Assembly (NCBI GenBank): GCA_039105265.1
Contig: JAPFFF010000038.1
Span: forward strand, 248,001 to 312,000
Source: Tritrichomonas musculus
Taxonomy: Eukaryota > Parabasalia > Tritrichomonadida > Tritrichomonadidae
Direction: 5' to 3'
DNA: 64,000 nt
Below, piece by piece: positions 62,501-64,000 of the stretch (position 1 is the first letter of the stretch; each line of letters starts with the position of its first letter). The notes below the pieces were generated by a model, which saw nothing but the letters and a program-made list of their open reading frames with translations, did no database searches and was not told the origin of the DNA. The translations under genes and the position numbers were made by a program.

Positions 62501-64000
62501 AAGTATTCATAAACCCAATTCAAATTTATTCAATTGAAATTTAAAATATAACTTCCATTTAAATTTCAATTAAATAAAGGTCCATACAAGCAATACACCA
62601 AAAGTATTATTAAAGACTTGATGATCAAGTCCCAATAAATAGAGTATGCATATTTCAACCTTTAATTGAAGTAATAATTTTGATTGTACAAAGTTTCAAT
62701 GCATATATAAGTTGAGAATATGAGCTACTCCCAAGTAAGCTAACTAATTATTAAAAAAGAAGAGTAAATGCAACATCACACCTCTAAATGCTGAGTTTTC
62801 TTTTCCAAATAAACATTTGATTGAATTCAAAAAAAAATAAACATGATTTACATAATATTCTTATGAACCATCTTTTTCTTAATAGTTTCAAGAGTACATT
62901 GATAGCTAGTTAATAACCTCTGAGGCAAATAATAACAACAATTCTACGAAAATGATTAACTTTATTATACCGTAATTCTCTCTTTGTTTTTTCTAAATGA
63001 TCATAAATAATTTGCTTAAAAAAATTACATTATTTCGAAAACACGGCTTCAATTAAACAAAACACTAAAACGTTCTATTTTGTTTCTAATAATATTCAAG
63101 CTTCCTTATAAAAAGATGTCCATTGAATATTTGTATTAGATAGCACTTTTTGATTGTTAATAAAAACCGTATATATGTCAGAAACTTGCTCAATAGTTCA
63201 CCAATTCAAAAATGGATTAATAAATGAAGGAATTTTATCTTCGAGTTCCATAAAGATGTAGCAAACACAAGGTATTCTAAATTTATTTAGTGTTTCTCAT
63301 ATAGCTATCATTGTGCTACAATTGTCTGTGGCGAAGGAAACAATTTTTTGCTTTTTTAATTGCATTTCTCTAAAGATTTCATTACTTATATAGCTAGATT
63401 TGCTGAGTATTAATGTTTCAATTTTGATATAACTTCCTCGAGTATATAAGTAATGAAATCTTAGCTATTTTTTAAGTTACAAACTTTTTTTAAGATATTT
63501 TTTAAGATATTAGCTATTTTTTTTTTCAATTTTGGCAAACTTGCTAGTAATAATCGTAAATATAAAATTTCATTGAATTGAAAAGTTTGAGTTCAAAATA
63601 CTATTGATGAATGTAGATATCTTTTCATTAATTATTTTGTCTTGTTATTTTGTAAACTTTGTATTTTCCTTTGGATGCATGCTTTATTCTGGTTCTAGTT
63701 CTGGGATATGCGTCAAATTTGTATATTGAATTGTGTTATGTTGCATTTTTAAAATTAACAAATAATGTAATTACTTTTTGATCCACGACTTGGTCATTGA
63801 GCATTTTTGGTTTATTTGCATTTTTTTAACATTTTTTTGCAAATAAAACATTTGAATGAATTTTTATTCTTATAAAATATAATTTTCACAAAAACAATCA
63901 TAAAGTTTCAACATTATTTCATTGGTTTATATATATATAATTTTGCAATGATAAACTTTTTCCTGCAAATAAGTACTATATCCAGTAGTAGTATATACGA
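62501..64000. other. AT-rich end region, no gene seen
   Basis: No reliable coding frame. A 20-bp inverted pair is at 63373-63392 and 63443-63462. Short repeated words (TTTTTTAAGATATT) lie near 63487-63515. Confidence 0.45.
63373..63462. repeat. 20-bp inverted repeat with 50-bp loop
   Basis: AAGATTTCATTACTTATATA at 63373-63392 is complemented exactly at 63443-63462. It could form a hairpin; with no flanking gene its role is unknown. Confidence 0.8.

Noticed and set aside
1-64000. CRISPR arrays, bacterial operons, rRNA genes
   Set aside because: No spaced identical short repeats, no ribosome-binding sites and no conserved rRNA stretches were seen; the window is eukaryotic.

Overview
The window is very AT-rich eukaryotic DNA with long intron-free genes, standard stop codons, poly-T and poly-A tracts, and many inverted-repeat elements. 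It fits a parabasalid protist (trichomonad, Trichomonas/Tritrichomonas-like). Supporting signs are a Maverick/Polinton of the type common in trichomonads, large single-pass surface proteins, kinase-like proteins, and short 5' regions with an initiator-like motif just before the ATG. The species cannot be fixed from sequence alone; other AT-rich protists such as amoebozoans are less likely alternatives.

Layout. Positions 1-23,000 are a transposon cluster: an imperfect palindromic element (557-1257), a Mutator-like element with 427-bp inverted repeats and a 9-bp target duplication (1435-3104) holding a nested TTAA-flanked miniature element, a non-autonomous hAT-like element (3270-4511, 8-bp duplication), a 17.1-kb Polinton (4667-21768) that looks whole and young, and a TA-flanked mariner-like miniature element (22258-23030). 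Positions 24,000-58,500 hold eight host genes, seven on the minus strand: a 1941-residue surface protein, a xanthine dehydrogenase/aldehyde oxidase-family enzyme, a papain-fold hydrolase-like protein, a vWA protein, a multi-pass membrane protein (plus strand), a tandem kinase-like protein, a CHD-type chromatin protein whose ATPase motifs look degraded, and a phosphatidylinositol transfer protein. Long AT-rich gaps between them hold further miniature elements (36780-37672, 49493-51448 with a nested 50334-50959). From 58,500 to the end there are decayed transposons and gene remnants.

The host genes do not form one pathway. Four of the eight have TCAAAATTT or TCAAAATTA 3-15 bases before the chosen start codon, a candidate core promoter element. 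Main points for a second look: this motif, a cryptic ten-fold repeat of about 178 residues in the surface protein, changed substrate-site residues in the molybdoenzyme, the apparently ATPase-dead CHD protein, the kinase with degenerate kinase-like modules, and five classes of DNA element packed into 23 kb.
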